Source: Pseudomonas paraeruginosa PA7
GTDB lineage: Bacteria; Pseudomonadota; Gammaproteobacteria; Pseudomonadales; Pseudomonadaceae
DNA: 64,000 nucleotides
Direction of reading: 5' to 3'
Assembly: GCF_000017205.1 (NCBI RefSeq)
Contig: NC_009656.1
Span: forward strand, 5,398,001 to 5,462,000
Shown here: positions 63,367 through 64,000 of the stretch, in pieces
How positions within the stretch are numbered: the first letter of the stretch is position 1
Layout of the letters: each line of letters starts with the position of its first letter
Made by a program: the position numbers and the translations under genes
The notes under the pieces: model-generated
Databases searched by the model: none
Seen by the model: the letters and a program-made list of their open reading frames with translations, nothing else
Told to the model about the DNA's origin: nothing

Positions 63367-64000
63367 TCAGGCCGGCTGCCGGGACGCCTTCCAATCCTCG
63401 CCGCCCTCGCCTTCCCGCCGCAGGCTCCAGTCCTTCAAGTGCTCCAGGCTGGCGCGATAGGGCTTGAGGCCGATCCCCAGCAGGACCACTGCGCCAAGCA
63501 CCGCGGCCAGGGTCACCAGCAGCAGCGAGTAGCGCAGCGCCATGTCGTCGGCGAAGACGAAATCGGTGACCAGCGCCACCGCCGTCGGCCCCACGCCGAG
63601 ACCGAACAGGGTGACCACGAACAGGTAGATCGCCGAGGCCTGGCCGCGCATCGCGTTGGGCATGATCTCCTGGATCGCCGCCGGGGCCACGCCGAACGGC
63701 ATGCTCAGGAAGAACACCGTCGGCGCCATCAGCGCCGCCGCCCAATTGGCGTTGTCCAGCAGCGGATAGACCAGGGTGAAGGGAATCACCGCCCAGGCGG
63801 CGAGCAGCCCGACGCGCATGTTCGCGTCGCTGCGCCCACGCTTCGCCCAGTAGTCTGCCAGGCGTCCGCCGAAGACGATGCCGAGGCAGCCGAACACCGC
63901 GACGATGCTGCCGTAGACCACCCCGACATGGCCGGCGTCCCAGCCGTGGGTGCGGACGAAGAAGGTCGGCACCCAGGCGCCGCTGCCGTAGCCGGCGAAG
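63367..64000 (-). CDS. MFS transporter, C-terminal part (truncated by window)
   Basis: About 211 residues of a major-facilitator protein, frame open to the window edge; its start is beyond 64000. Six hydrophobic segments and FGGRLADYWAKRGRSDANMR, an MFS loop signature. Substrate unknown. Its stop lies 1 base after the convergent cupE6 stop. Confidence 0.85.
   Translation of the reverse strand, partial: FAGYGSGAWVPTFFVRTHGWDAGHVGVVYGSIVAVFGCLGIVFGGRLADYWAKRGRSDANMRVGLLAAWAVIPFTLVYPLLDNANWAAALMAPTVFFLSMPFGVAPAAIQEIMPNAMRGQASAIYLFVVTLFGLGVGPTAVALVTDFVFADDMALRYSLLLVTLAAVLGAVVLLGIGLKPYRASLEHLKDWSLRREGEGGEDWKASRQPA

Noticed and set aside
1-64000. tRNA, rRNA, prophage or integrative-element boundaries
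   Set aside because: No cloverleaf, rRNA segments, integrase or phage structural genes were seen; apart from the single IS the window reads as core chromosome.

Overview
The window is chromosomal DNA of Pseudomonas aeruginosa or a very close relative. The evidence is the gene order morA-glyA-cstA-mapZ-radA-ankB-katB-mscL ... cdrB-cdrA-hprA-rsmC-lysP ... pctD-mgtC ... mqoB ... hpt-upp-uraA-cupE1-6, which as I recall matches the PA4601-PA4654 stretch of strain PAO1, together with the high GC content and typical pseudomonad codon use. Gene names were assigned by reading the translated proteins; no database search was run. As far as I can recall PAO1, this strain differs in three ways: a second KatB-type catalase between katB and mscL, a 1.32 kb IS3-family element between mscL and its terminator, and a long run of almost identical repeats in cdrA.

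Layout. 1-8.7 kb: 3' end of the c-di-GMP enzyme MorA, serine hydroxymethyltransferase, a pyruvate-transporter operon (cstA-ybdD-yjiA, leftward), a DUF3015 protein, the c-di-GMP receptor MapZ, RadA and a CopD-like membrane protein. 8.7-15.9 kb: oxidative-stress block (katB-ankB plus the catalase paralogue), MscL, the IS element and a ferredoxin-NADP reductase. 15.9-26.1 kb: an orphan TRAP solute-binding protein, RlmG, then a leftward operon for an exported molybdenum hydroxylase (catalytic subunit, 2Fe-2S subunit, triheme cytochrome c) with its maturation factors XdhC and MocA, and a divergent MFS transporter. 26.2-35.6 kb: the matrix adhesin pair CdrA/CdrB, preceded by FleQ-type sites, and a small repeat protein downstream. 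35.6-45.7 kb: housekeeping genes, a Mn-type riboswitch with its UPF0016 exporter, a lipoprotein protease, the chemoreceptor PctD and a divergent SRAP protein. 45.7-57.3 kb: MgtC with a long structured leader, several small proteins, an acyltransferase, malate:quinone oxidoreductase and the purine/pyrimidine salvage genes hpt, upp and uraA. 57.4-63.4 kb: the complete CupE chaperone-usher fimbrial operon, followed by a truncated MFS gene at the window edge.

How the genes work together. Surface life and c-di-GMP signalling recur: MorA makes or degrades c-di-GMP, MapZ binds it, cdrAB is switched by it through FleQ, and CupE builds fimbriae. Divalent cation homeostasis appears twice (riboswitch-controlled Mn exporter; mgtC leader). 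The strongest candidates for something undescribed are the mgtC leader, which contains a 15-codon ORF ending inside the arm of a strong hairpin; the SRAP-family protein that has lost three of four catalytic residues; the duplicated catalase with a matching operator-like dyad; and a 13-bp hairpin between cdrA and cdrB.
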